A stretch of DNA of 64,000 nt from Cristatella mucedo (GCA_009760855.2 WPIO01000006.1:5142501-5206500), one strand, 5' to 3'; counted from the first letter of the stretch, positions 1 to 10,859 are shown. Made by a program: numbers and translations. Notes: a model not told the origin generated them from the sequence alone.

Positions 1-1326
1 TGAGAGCTAGCTCCGGCACCCATCTATAGCGTTCAATACCATGAGTTTCGTCCATCTCATTGAATTAAAGAAACTGCAATTAGTTCTGGAACAAATGTTA
101 GCTTCTTCGTAGAAGCTAGGAATACGGATTACATTGTACTTTTTGACGCATTTCCATTGGTTGTAAGAAGTATAAGGCTACAGAGGGATGCTGCAACTCA
201 CTCACCACTTCTATTAGTGATGCTGGTTATCAAGCACCTAGCTATAACGATATTTTATTCATTAATAGTGAATGTGCTTGGCTTTTCGACAGAATACGAC
301 TGCGAAATGGGGGTTGAATTTAAATCATAATACTTCTAAAAATACTGAGTTATGAATGGGTGCAACTTCTACAGATCTAGGAAAGCTATTGAATATTGGT
401 GATTACAATAGAAGTGTGGGGTTGACATCGTTTTTGAGAAAGAGTTAGGGTAATGGGGAGGGTTATTATTATCCTCTAGAGGTTAGTGGTTTAGGATTTT
501 TTCGTAGCCGCTGATTCTAATCCTGCTTGCACTAATTTTGCTTAAGCTAGTACAGGTTGGGTACAGGGAAAACTCGCACTCCACTCAAGTTCCACCGAGT
601 GGATTCTTCAGTGAAATTCGGCTTTTGGGTAGGATCTTTGGATGCTGCACAAACATGAATAAGATCCTGTACTATACAAACATTGAGCCCACGCTAAAAA
701 GAGGAGCATTTGAGGAAATGAATGCGTTACACATAGTTGCTACTCCAGCGGCAACTCCTGCAGCAAACACAACTAGCATTGCTAAAATATCCTATCACGA
801 GTCTCGCCTAATTTATCCTAACGCTAAGCCGAGCATTTCGACAAAAGGTTGTCCAGCAGATAAAAATCATAAAACATATGGTAGAATTAAACTTACTTAT
901 AGGAAAAAAAGGCATGAAATATCACCAATAACTGACAGCAGTCAGCAAACGTGCAGACTTACCGTTCAATCTAAAGATGAAACAGTTAGGTGGCTCAAGG
1001 ATGCATTTTTAAAAACGATTAAGTCCGGTAGTAGGCAGTACTTATTCATGCTAACGACAAAAAATCGTTGCACTGCATCTTGGAGGCGGAAGTCAGCCAA
1101 GAATTGAAAGTGCGTAAGAAAAACATCTTTCCTCCAGCTCAAGGCCACAAGTCTTACGTAGACTTTAATCAGTTTAGGAAACAGTTCCTCAGTGTAAGCT
1201 TGAACTTAGCTAAAACTGGAATCCACCTTTTAGACTATATAGCGTTATAGCCTTTCAGCGTAATTGACCTTAGCTTTAACGAGCAATCGCTTAGTAATAC
1301 TAACATTTTGCGCCTCACTATCAAGT

Positions 1327-2069
1327 ATAAAAATTTAACTAGCTCTTTAGTTCTGTCTCGGCTTGATTATTGTAATTCCCTTTTGGCTGGGCTACCAAAG
1401 AAAGCTATAATGTCACTACAGCGGACTATGAATATGGCTGCAAGGCTGGTCTTTAAGTCTCAGCAGTTTGAGCACGTGTCACCTTTGCTGGAAGAGCTAG
1501 GATGGTTGCCGGTTGAGCAAAGGATAGGGAGCAAAGTTCTTACGCTGACCCACAAGGCCCGCCACGGCTTAGCTCCTTCATACCTAGCTGAACTGCTACG
1601 TCAGTTTCAGCCTGTTCGCGCCCTCAGGTCCTGTGTGGACAAAAAATTAGCTGTCCCATTCCTCCGCTTAAAGACAGTTGGCGACAGAAGATTTAGCTCT
1701 GCATGTCCTAGACTGTGAAACTCGCTTCCACAATTCTTACGCAACGACATCTACTCTCCAACTGCCGACTATGGCACATCTTTTTCAGCGGTCCTGAACT
1801 GCTACTTCTATGTTACTCACTACCTCAACTGCTCTCCTAACTCTGCTATGCTTCCCACTTTCTCTTTGTTGCGTGAGACGAAGTCTGTTGGCTACCGAAT
1901 GCGTACCAAAAGCCGCTTAGGCTGCGAGTGAGCTATACAAAACTCTCCTACGTAACACCCACATGGTCTTTATGACTTTGTGGAGTTACTGACGGAGATA
2001 CATTACATTACATTACATTACATTACATTACATTACATTACATTACATTACATTACATTACACTACATA
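1327..2069 (+). mobile_element. LINE B (non-LTR retrotransposon), 5'-truncated, inserted in capsid copy a
   Basis: Encodes the C-terminal part of a reverse-transcriptase ORF. The 136-residue reading frame 1308-1718 contains [14 protein letters not shown], a block typical of CR1/L2-superfamily LINEs. The 3' end has the LINE B hairpin (GTAAC, CCCAC paired with GTGG, GTTAC), then GACGGAGATA and about twelve ATTAC units. Comparison with copy b, which lacks the insert, places the 5' junction just after TCAAGTATA and the 3' junction near 2069. No long target-site duplication is obvious. Confidence 0.85.
1995..2066 (+). repeat. (ATTAC)n microsatellite, LINE B 3' tail
   Basis: About twelve uninterrupted ATTAC units ending ACTACATAG. 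It lies exactly at the 3' end of the LINE B copy and equals the short tail seen after GGAGATAC in other copies, so it is the element's own tail grown by slippage. Confidence 0.9.
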
Positions 2070-2424
2070 GGAGTGATGCAACTGTTTGGTTTTATAAAGT
2101 TCGCAGCGTTATTATCTCTGAAAAGCAACTCAATCTAATCGTTAATGGTGATGGTGCTTCTTTCAGAGCACTCAAATTACCTGCAGTTTAAATTCTCATC
2201 GATTTATTTAAACTAGTTTGCCTTACACGTACGTTGAGCGAGGTAGTGATAAGTGGTCAGAGCTTAGGAAGGTAAAAGTTGGTGGATGCAAGGTCTATTC
2301 GATATATGGTACCGTCGTAATATTCAGAAATATAAGCATCTCTGAAAAATTGTCCAAGAAATGGTACGTAGACAAGTTGAGATTGCTTTCGTGTACACAT
2401 CACCCACGTGCCTTCTTGAGGCAA

Positions 2425-2552
2425 ACTGTGGTGATCTTCCTGCGGTGGGCGATTCTTTATCGCCACTGCAAGCGGTGGTGATAGCCCTTAAAGGCTCTTC
2501 TGTCGCTATACAAAAAGAGGCGGTTTACTCCGCTGGGATTTTTTTTCTTTTT
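2425..2552 (+). mobile_element. SINE 1 fragment (3' two-thirds)
   Basis: Matches the 3' part of the fuller tRNA-derived SINE at 51800-51975: TCCTGCGGTGGGCGAT, a TATCGCC hairpin partner, GCTATACAAAAAGAGGC and a T-rich end. The tRNA-like head is missing. It sits exactly where the convergent capsid copy a and fibre copy b meet. Confidence 0.75.
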
Positions 2553-3541
2553 AACGGTTACTACTCTAGCCTTTCCATCAAATAATATGTGAAGATTGCC
2601 TAATCTAACACTATCGTTTGGATTGGGATCTTCTGTAATCCTTATCACATTGTGACTCATGCCTAGAGTCCCAGTCATCGCATCACATAGTTTAGTGGCA
2701 AAGTAAGTCTTGATAAATGCAAAGATTGGAGCATCACAAGCAGGGTCATCAATAATACCTATCGTGCCTTCCACCTATCAATAATTATAGCATCTCTATT
2801 GATAGCGACTTTTGTATCCACTTAATTTTTCGTTGCAGCATCACTAAGATCTACTGGATTCGAAAGAATAATCAAACGATGATTAATCATATCCCAATCT
2901 AAAGCACTGGTAGGTATTACCTCTGCTAAGTTTAGGTTCATAATTTATACACACACATGTTTGTTTGACTGCATCTGCAGCATCTTCTGGATGAGCTAAA
3001 CGCTGAATGTTATTACCATTCAAGTTTAGTGTTCCACACACCAGATTTCCCGTAGTTTGAATAATTTTCCAACTTGCTCTCATTCTCTTCCTAACTTGCT
3101 CTAACCTCTCATCAGAAAAATTAAAATTCCCTGTATTAACTGCCATATGAATATGAGTAAATCCAAGGAATCACGTGCAATATCGACGTATGAACTATTA
3201 ATCTTTAAACTTAGCATGTCATGCAAGTCTTACATGTAACTTTCGCTACCAATAACTGCATTGCTAGCGTCACTCAATCAAGTCCAGTAAGCTTCACCAT
3301 TTAGTTTCAAACGTACAGAGTTATTTTCTGGATCCATATTTAAAGAAACTGGAATGATAGCTGGAATCGTTCGCTGATAACCTATTCGATTACTTTTCAT
3401 GTCCATCACATCTGCATCGTCAGGTGTGAGCTATGAACGTGTAATATAAACCGTATTTTCATCTACCAATTTACCTGTTGGTAAACTGTAGAACGTTGGT
3501 CTATAAATTCGATGCAAAGACGTCGTATGAATATGAGCCAT
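2553..3541 (-). pseudogene. Fibre/spike-like viral gene, copy b (broken)
   Basis: Reads from an ATG at about 3541 down to about 2553 with several stops and a frame change near 3150. The N-terminal part has SLPTGKLVD and NRIGYQR. The distal part repeats a stalk motif three times: a hydrophobic N-N/H-I-L turn, Pro, then DA-V. Visible pieces are GNNIQRL with DAADAV, SNPVDLSDAA, and MTGTLGMS with DPNPNDS. This kind of repeat is common in trimeric tail-fibre and spike stalks of DNA viruses and phages. It is divergent from capsid copy b, with the membrane ORF between. Role as a receptor-binding fibre is inference. Confidence 0.5.
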
Positions 3542-3712
3542 GTAGGTCTTTATGTAAGAAATGTATGCTAAATCAAATTCATTCGTAGGATACTTAAAGT
3601 AAGTGATGTTAGCTTTGAAGCTGATTACGTATAACATATTAAGATGTAGTGATAGTAAATAAAGAATTATAATTAGAATGTAAAGAACTAGAAAGTCTTC
3701 GTCGGCAGTCAT
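3541..3712 (-). pseudogene. Small viral membrane protein, copy b
   Basis: A short ORF starting MTADEDF with one strongly hydrophobic segment (LVLYILIIILYLLSL), then a polar tail containing KYPTNEFDLAYIS. The same protein is seen intact at 26442-26627, where its stop overlaps the next gene's ATG. In this copy one base is lost near 3550 and the frame runs straight into the fibre gene. A single-pass membrane protein between capsid and fibre genes suggests a virion component; no family is recognised. Confidence 0.5.
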
Positions 3713-3823
3713 ACTGACAGGTGGCACTTTAGCAACTGAAATTGGTGGTGGTTTATACAGTAGAAACAAGGTAAATACTTTTAAGTACTGCCAATAGGGA
3801 TGATGAACTAGGCTGAAGATAAA
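3713..3823. promoter_or_regulatory. Presumed divergent promoter of the viral unit (copy b)
   Basis: About 110 bases separate the membrane-protein start (minus) from the capsid start (plus). The matching interval in copy c is 26320-26441. Both strands can also be read further upstream, so the minus-strand start could lie closer to the capsid ATG. No defined promoter motif was identified. Confidence 0.3.
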
Positions 3824-5545
3824 ATGTTTCATATGACTGATCGAGAGCTGCCTCCGGCACCCATCTATAGCTTTCAATACCATGAGTATTGTCCTTCTAA
3901 TGGAACTCAAGAAACTACAGTTAGTTTTGGAACAAATCTTAGGTTCTTCGTAGAAGCTAGGAATACGGATTACTGTGTACTTTCAGACGCATTTCTGTTG
4001 GTTGAAGGAAGTATAAGGCTACCGAGGGGGGGTTGCAAGTCACTAAGTTGCTACTTCTATTACTGATTCTGGTTATCAAGCACCTGGCTATAACGATATT
4101 CTAGTCGTTAATAGTGAATGTGTTTGGCTTTTTGACAAAATACGACTGCGAATTGGGGGTTGAAGTTAGATCATAATACTTATGGTAATACTGAATACGG
4201 AATGAGTGCAACTTCTACAGTTCTAAGAAAGCGACTAATTCCTGGTGATCACAATAGAGAAGAGGGGTTGACTTCGGTTTGGTGAAAGAGTTAGGGTAAT
4301 GGTGGAGGTAATTATTACTTTCTAGAGGCTGGCGGAGTAGGATTTTCCGTAGCCGCTGATTCTAATCCTGCATGCACTAATGTTGCTTAAGATAATACAG
4401 GTTGGGTAATACAAAAACTTGCACAATCCACTCAAGTTCCACCGAATGGATTCTTTAGTGAAATTCTGCTTTTGGGTAGGATCTTTGGATTCCGCACAGA
4501 CATGGATAAGATCCTTTACTATACAAACATTGAGCCCAAGCTAAAAAGAGGAGCATTCGAGGTCACGAACTCGTTACACTTAGCATTGGAGAACACGAAC
4601 TCGTTACACTTAGCAGCTACTCCAGCGGCAACTCCCGCAGGAAACACAACTAGCATTTCTAGAATATCCTTTCACGAGCCTCGCCTAAGTTATCCTATTT
4701 CTAAGCCTAGCAATTCGATACAAAAGTGTCCAGTAGATAAAAAGCATGACACACATGGCAGAATTAAACTTATTTATAGGAAAAGAAGGCATGAAACATC
4801 GCCAATAACTGACAGCAGTCAGCAAACGGGCAGACATACCGTTCAAGCTAAAGATGAAACATTTAGGCGGCTCAAGGTTGTATTTAAAAAAACGAATACG
4901 TACGGCAGTAGGCAAAACTTAATCATGATAACGTTGAAAGCGTTGCACTAAATCTTGTAGGCGGAAGTCAGTACCCAGAATTGAAGTGCGTAGAAAAACA
5001 TTTTCCCTCGAGCTCAAGGCCCCATGTCTTACGCAGACTTCAATCAGGTAAAAAACAGCCCCTCAGCGTGAGCTTGAACTTAGCTGGAACTGGAATCCAC
5101 CTTCCTGACTATGTAGCTTTATACCCTTTCAGCGTAATCGACCTTAGATTTAGCGAGCAATCGCTCAGAAATGCTAACATTCTACGCGTCACTATCAAGT
5201 ATAGGATTGATGGAACTGCTTGGTTTTTATAAAGTTCGCAGCATTATTATCTCTGAAAAGCAACGCAATCTCATCGTTAACAGTGATAGTGCAGCTTTCA
5301 GAGAACTCAAACCACCTTCCGTCGGTTAATTTAAACTAGTGGTAGTATACGTATATAGAGCAAGGTAGTGATGAGTTGTACGAGCATAGGAAGGTAAAAA
5401 TTGGTGGATGCAAGGTCTATTCGATATATGGTAATGACATAATATTCTGAAATTTAAACGTGTCTGAAAAATTGTCCAAGAAATGCTACGCAGACAAGTT
5501 GAGATCGCTTTCATGTACACATCATCAACGTGCCTTCTTGAGGCG
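3824..5545 (+). pseudogene. Double-jelly-roll major-capsid-like gene, copy b (broken)
   Basis: The best-preserved start of the three copies: an ATG at 3824 opens an 80-residue frame containing FFVEARNTDY. Later pieces in other frames include VAADSNPACTN, SEILLLGRIFG, DMDKILYYTNIEP, then ALYPFSVIDLRFSEQ near 5110-5160. That order (first-barrel strand, IFG/DKI block, Pro-rich linker, TVQ-DE block, late YPxxVIDL block) matches double-jelly-roll capsid proteins of Polinton/adintovirus-like elements. Frames change near 4030, 4380, 4950 and 5230. A 30-base tandem duplication lies near 4560-4617 (ACGAACTCGTTACAC twice). The family call is from memory of the motif order. Confidence 0.62.
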
Positions 5546-7330
5546 AACGGCGGCGACCTTGGCCGCTCCGGCGTCGCCTCGTTTGCTCGGGTGGTTTCGG
5601 CCCGAAAGAGTCACAACAATTTCAACGACGAAGCTCAAGCGGCAGTGTTTTTGCTGCCGAGAGCCTTTTCGGCTCGCGGGGCGATGGCTGCGTCGCAGCG
5701 GCTCGCTCCGGCCAACGGCTCTCCAGCCGCCGTCGGTTAAGGGGGCCGACGGGGTCTTCCGTCGGCCTTGCTTAGCAGTCGCAGCTGCCACTGCACGGCC
5801 GTACGTCCTATCCACGCATTCTTGGATCGCGAATGCACTAGTGTCGGTGGCGTCCGAGGCCCTCGGCCAAGTCGCAGCAGCTGCGTCGGCCGCGGTCATG
5901 CAGCCGCTGGTGTGGCCGTCCGGCAGCGCCGGGCCCTCACCGGTAGCGACCGTAGCCTGCATGAGGCCGGCTGCAGCCTCGTCGCGGCCTGATAGCACTC
6001 GCGACTCGCTGCCGCTGCACAACTGCAACCGAACAGAGCACGTTAGAGCAGGTTCACCGCCGCCATCGAACGCACCGTTGCGTTTTGCGAGCGAGACGCC
6101 GATGACGAACACCCGATTCGCTGGCGTCGCTTTACTGGCGGCTGCTTCGATGCCGCCGGCTATCAGTACCTGCTCGGGCGCTGCCGGCGCAGCTGCTGCC
6201 TCCGCCGTTTCGATCGCCGAAACTCTCTTCGCTACAGCGATGACGCTAGGCGGCGAGCGCTCGGCGGGCGCAGCCTGACGACGGCCTGCGTTGGCCGCCG
6301 CTGCCTCCTAATAGGCGGCGGCCTCGGCTACCATCGCCCTTTTTGGAAAAGGTTGGATCTCCTCAACCCGCTCAGTCTACGACGATCGACGCGTGGCTAT
6401 ACTGTCAGCTCAGCAGCATTGAGCGCTAACCGAACTATCGATCCGGCGTTGTCTGGATCGCGAACGCTATCTGGCCTCGACGCCTCACGTAGGCGCAGAC
6501 GAAACGCGCCGCCGACACTAACGTTTTTAGCCTTCGCCGCGAGGTTTTCGAAAAGGTCTCTCAAACCTTTCACTCCAACGGGCTTCGTCACATCGTGGTG
6601 TGCACCGCCGTCGCCGTGCATTCCGCCTCTTCGCTTGAACAGATAATGCCGCTACGGTTCGTTAAGAGCAAAGGCTTCCGGCGCAACGAGAAGCACGCCG
6701 CCATCGTCGGACTGTTTTACGTTCGGTCGCCCTCAGCGTGCGAAGCAAATCCTCGACGATTCTCAGCCAGCTGGCTGCGGCTACAAGCGCTAGCCGCACA
6801 ATCAGCCGTCCCGTCGAAGCGTATCCGTCAAAATTCATCTACGCGCCACTGCTACTGGCCGCCGTAGTTCTCTTGTGTGCTATACAACCCAATAAAGTTA
6901 TTTTCATCTATACTATTTAGCCTTTCCTCGCCATGCACTTTTTCATCTCTACTATTTAGCCTTTCCTCGCCATGCACTTTTTCACAATTTTAATCAAGTC
7001 CAGAGAAGGTGCTTTAATTCACATTGCACTGGATTCCCTTTCTACTGCAGCTGGTAAGTTCAATGTGCGTACAATAACTGTCAGAACTTTGCATATCATC
7101 CTAAGCACAAATTTTTATATCACCAAATCAGTGCTAAATTTTTTCTATGCACTATTCATTAGCTACAGTTGAATCACGTCAATTAGCAAGCGAGAACGTG
7201 TACAGTGTAAGTACGAATAAGCAGGAAAGAGATCAAATAAAATTGGTCTACACAAGTCAATTTCCGAATCGTGCTAACCGCATGAGCATGCAGAAATACG
7301 TTTCGATTGAAGAACCTTAGGGCGATGCAA
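5546..7330 (+). repeat. GC-rich dispersed repeat C, copy 1
   Basis: Sequence changes abruptly at about 5545 from AT-rich viral DNA to GC-rich DNA. Related copies lie at about 17100-18430 and 30060-31150 (same strand); its distal part reappears inverted at about 11640-11850. Shared blocks include GGGCGATGGCTG, CGAGCGCTCGGCG and, at the AT-rich end, ATACTATTT-GCC followed by CACTTTTTCAC. Long ORFs on both strands (up to 272 residues) are Ala/Arg/Ser-rich, differ between copies and match nothing I recognise. A 39-base unit is tandemly duplicated at about 6903-6980 (TACTATTTAGCCTTTCCTCG twice). Class of element unknown. Confidence 0.7.
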
Positions 7331-7332
7331 CG

Positions 7333-7440
7333 TAATATATCTCCGTCCGTAACGCCAAAAAGCCGTATAAACAGTGTGGGTGTTTGCAGGAGAGGTTTGC
7401 ATATCTCACTCACAACCTTTTTGTACACACTTGATGGGCA
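7333..7440 (-). mobile_element. LINE B 3' end fragment
   Basis: Reads as the reverse of the LINE B tail: ATATCTCCGTCCGTAAC, then GTGGGTGTTTGCAGGAGAG and CTCACTCACA. Only the last 100 or so bases are present. Confidence 0.7.
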
Positions 7441-8290
7441 GTTTTGCGCTCCAGCTGCTTCACGAAGCCGACGACTCACTCTCGTCGAGCCTTTGCACTC
7501 TGCTGCATTCGTGCTTTTTCTATAGATATACGGCACATCGAGGCCCCTTTCGGCGCGACGATCGGCTTGCTCGTCCGGTAAATTCGGATTCGCTGAGCCG
7601 TCGTTTCCGGTAAAGTCGAGGCTGGCCGAGAGAGCTCTGGGAGCAGAGGGAGGCATGATATTGGCAGCACAAGAGATTCAGCTTGCCCGTGCGGCTAGCT
7701 CGGCAGTGACTATATTCAATCGAAGCCAGTTTTTGTCATCAGAGACGATCGCTCTCATTTAGGTTAAACGTTCGAGTGTGTTCCTTCATGAGTAGCTCTC
7801 ATGATATAGTTTCGGCACTCTTCAGTGGTGATTAATTGGGATTACCACATCTAGCTCTATGTGTCAGGATTCCCACAGTATTTTTCGAGGAGCGACATCC
7901 CGAGCATTTCAAGCTTAAAGCTTGCTATCAAAACGAACTTTCAAAAACTCGATATTCAAGTATAGTCAAATAAATATCGGGCTAAGTAAACAACCCGTTA
8001 AATATTGCAGGTTCAGGTTATATCGTGTCTAAAATCTGCCGCTTTTTGGAGCAGAATTCTACTTACCTAATTATTTGGAATGGGTTATTACCTGGAGATG
8101 TATTGCAGCTTCCGTCCTCTGCCACGCGACTCCATAATAGACAATGTGTTCTTGAGTCTTCCTTGGTTCAGCGGATTTCTTGCACAGGCTGACATAGGGC
8201 CAGCTGTTTCGGAAGGGGCATTGCAAAAGCTACACTCAATTGCTCGTTGCTCAATTCATTTCAGGAGCAAAATCGTACAAAGCTTAAACA
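7441..8290. other. Non-coding, nothing recognised
   Basis: Mixed composition with only short chance ORFs. No splice-flanked coding block, RNA gene or known repeat was seen. Confidence 0.5.
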
Positions 8291-8294
8291 GATA

Positions 8295-8450
8295 ATTCAT
8301 TTGTATAGAACCCTAAGAGAACTAGATGTCCATTCAGGAGCTTCACGTATTTCACAGGATCCACGACGTTGGTCTTCAAAGGCGTATGGCAACTAAACTT
8401 CTGGGCCACACGAGGGAGTACGCCATGCCTCATCGCCACCATCTGTGCCG
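8295..8450 (-). mobile_element. SINE 2, degenerate copy
   Basis: Reverse of the SINE 2 tail (ATTCATTTGTATAGAACCCT, AAGAGAACTA) followed by a degraded tRNA-like body with TTGGTCTTCAAAGG and CTGGGCCACAC. Matches the better copies at 61385-61535 and 36905-37070. Confidence 0.55.
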
Positions 8451-8675
8451 CTTAGGAAAAGTGGAGCTTTTTGGCAGTCACCCAATGGCCTAAAGCCATA
8501 CCTAGAGACAACAAGCCTAGAGGTTATATGTGAAACAGTGGGTATCTCTATGCGTAGACACTTACACTTACAGACAAATGACAGATAAGTAAACGTATAT
8601 GCATGAACCGAACGACATCAAAGAGTAGCAGCAAAGGGGCTAGAGCTCAAGCTTAAAAGCTTGTAGTGCTGATGC

Positions 8676-8850
8676 TTGACTTTGCTGCTGCTCCTTGTGC
8701 TGCTGCTGCTGCTGCCGCTCTATTGGAATATCTCTGCTTCTGTTGCTCTGCTGTTGCTGTTCTATCTGCTGCTGCTGCTGCTGCCACTCTGCTGCTGCTG
8801 CTTTGTTGGTGGTGCTCTGTCTGCTGCTGCTGTGGCTCTATCGGTCGGCA
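8676..8850 (+). repeat. Imperfect CTG-rich trinucleotide tract
   Basis: Runs of CTG/GCT broken by short unique bases. Leu/Cys/Ala-rich ORFs in all three frames come from the repeat. Confidence 0.85.
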
Positions 8851-9630
8851 GCCATTCTAATGCTTACCAGGGCCTTTTCCCTTTGTTTTGTTTTCTTGCT
8901 TGTAGTCATTCCGATTGCTCGGTTGAATTAAAAAGTGGCTGATATGTAGGAAAATACGTCACTGGCCTGGCAGCAGTATGCTCGAGGTCTCTATCTTGCT
9001 GCCAAATGTATCGACTCTTCACAGAGTGTTAGAGCTGTGAAATCCACCTTGCTTGACCAGCAATAGTGGGCCAGCCTGACTCGAACCCTGCTGATTAACA
9101 GTGGAGCGATATCGATAGGTGGCTGAGGCGGGTGTACGACCTGCACAGTGGCCCATCCTTTCAGTAAAGCATAGGCTTTGTGAAATTTGCTGCAACAGTA
9201 GAGACAATTCAAAAGCCTGTGCTCTTTATGATAAGGGAGGTCTAAAGAATCATGGCGGACAAAGTCACACTGCTCTCATACATATCAACAGCATAGGCGG
9301 TTGTTTTTGGCTGTCGATATGTATTTTCACAGGCTGTGCTCAACTTTAGTATGCCTTGCATCATCGATACCCTTTTTATACTCGAGCGAATTTACTACCA
9401 CAGCTGTGGCCATACTGCAAGGGTTTGTTTAACACTGAGTATAAGAAAATGCTTGCAAATATGCAAGTGTTAAATGTCGAAAGATATTTAAACCAGGCAA
9501 TGTCTCCATAGAGGCTATGTTGCCAGGGGGCAGGAACGAGCAGGAGATATTTTGCTAGCTAGTGATGCCGGAGCTATTAATTTCCAAACATTATCTCCCT
9601 AGTTTCTTAGCTTTGGCCTTTCACCTTATA
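8851..9630. other. Non-coding, nothing recognised
   Basis: No convincing exon or repeat match; short ORFs only. Confidence 0.5.
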
Positions 9631-9634
9631 GTAG

Positions 9635-10260
9635 TTAATGATGATGATAACAAGACATTAATACTACGTCCTAAGAGAACCTCATCTCTTTCTGGGCACT
9701 TTACACATGCTGCAAATGTAGGATATTAATTGGAAAGAGGTAGAATGCACAGTGTCAGCATTCTAAAGCCCATAAAAGATAACTCATGCAAACGAAGCGA
9801 ATGCTGTGAGGAACAAGTGGTTTTTATCTTATTTTAAATATGATCAAGTCAAGGAATGTCGTGACACCATTTGAGGGGAGAGTTGCATGCTGTGTAACCG
9901 TGCAAACTTAAAGCTCTGTCTTTCTCTGTCTCCTAGGGATGTGATTTTGGTTTAGAGGTGAAGCTAAACAACTTGAGTAAGACGAGTTGGTCGTACAATG
10001 AGAAATCTGTTGTAGCAGCATCTTTTATTGGGAAGAGGCATCAAGAGAATGAAGACATCTGAAATTGAATGACGACACCTTAAAGTCAATACGCTGTTAA
10101 ATGGTGAGCCAGTGACGATTGGTGAGAGGTGGTGTAGTTTGGCAGTTGCAACAGTGGCGACAGACAGGCTTAGCTGTGGAATTCTGCACAAACTAAGCAG
10201 TGTACTGCACAGGATAGAAGTTCTCCGAGTATTGAGTTACAGAAGCCAATTCGGATTCCC
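9635..10260 (-). mobile_element. LINE A, old degenerate copy
   Basis: Reads backward as LINE A: the tail AAGAGAACCTCATCTCTTT, then ATCAAGTCAAGGAATGTCG (end of the RT ORF), then TTAAAGTCAATACGCTG and GCGACAGACAGGCTTAGCTG, which align to the 41.1-41.8 kb copy. Many substitutions and small gaps. Confidence 0.7.
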
Positions 10261-10374
10261 ACAAAAGAATTGACCCAGTTAGATGCGGATTCTCTGTCTA
10301 AGCAAGCCCGAACTCGTGCTATATTATGTAGCCAAAAGTAGATAAGTAACTTTACTGTGTAGAAAGATATGGTG

Positions 10375-10560
10375 TGGTCGTCTGTCTTGGTGTCTTAGCC
10401 CAAAAGGTGAGGTGCTTGCTTGCTTTTTATGATCCAGGTCATGAGTTTGAGTCTTGCTGTGGGTAATCGAATCATTATTGCCCACTTGCAAGCCGTGTTT
10501 ATGGCCTTTAAGACTCTCCTGCTGCTACATAAATAAATGAGGCTGTTGAATCAGCTATAT
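10375..10560 (+). mobile_element. SINE 1, degenerate copy
   Basis: A tRNA-like head with a weak B box (GAGTTTGAGTCTTGC), then a body with CCCACTTGCAAGC and ATGGCCTTTAAGACTC, and the family ending GAGGCTGTTGAATCAGCTA. Plus orientation. Confidence 0.6.
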
Positions 10561-10859
10561 TTTCGCTGAAAGGTCACTTTGGCAAAGGACAGCACATCGC
10601 TTGAATGTGCTGCGGGAAATGTGCCACGGGAAATGTGCCTGACATTTGAAATTAGATGGCACAAACTGCCTTGTGAGTGAATAAAGATGAAACCGACTTA
10701 CTAAGTATGGCAAACCCGGTGTTATTCTGAAATTTGAGCCTAAAAAGGGCTTGGACGGCATATCTCGAGTAGCCTCTGTGTGGAACATAGTTGTCCCCTA
10801 CTAGAGTAACTTTTCTCTACTCGACTATGTCATCTCAATTGTCATGCCTGCCATTTTCT

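Larger units (their letters stand above)
1..2424 (+). pseudogene. Double-jelly-roll major-capsid-like gene, copy a (broken)
   Basis: Decayed gene resembling the double-jelly-roll major capsid proteins of Maverick/Polinton-adintovirus type elements. Capsid-like pieces include GFFSEI followed by LLGRIFG (about 600-650), a stretch with NIEP and LKRGAF (about 685-712), and TVQSKDE (about 963-983). The capsid-like reading continues in other frames to about 2424. The window opens on the TGA that replaces codon 4 of the intact-looking start seen in copy b. Several frameshifts and stops follow, and a LINE B is inserted at 1327-2069, after which capsid-like sequence resumes (GATGCAACTG onward). The first 1150 bases reappear inverted at 25161-26310. 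Assignment rests on motif order and on three alignable copies, not on a search. Confidence 0.6.

Noticed and set aside
1995-2066. CRISPR array or satellite
   Set aside because: Five-base units with no spacers, at the 3' end of a LINE.
5460-6278. 272-codon plus-strand ORF
   Set aside because: It begins in the capsid gene's last bases and runs into GC-rich repeat C; other copies of repeat C do not keep the frame, and the composition (Ala/Arg/Ser) is what GC-rich DNA gives by chance.
8666-8942. Leu/Cys-rich membrane protein
   Set aside because: Comes from the CTG-rich tract in three frames.
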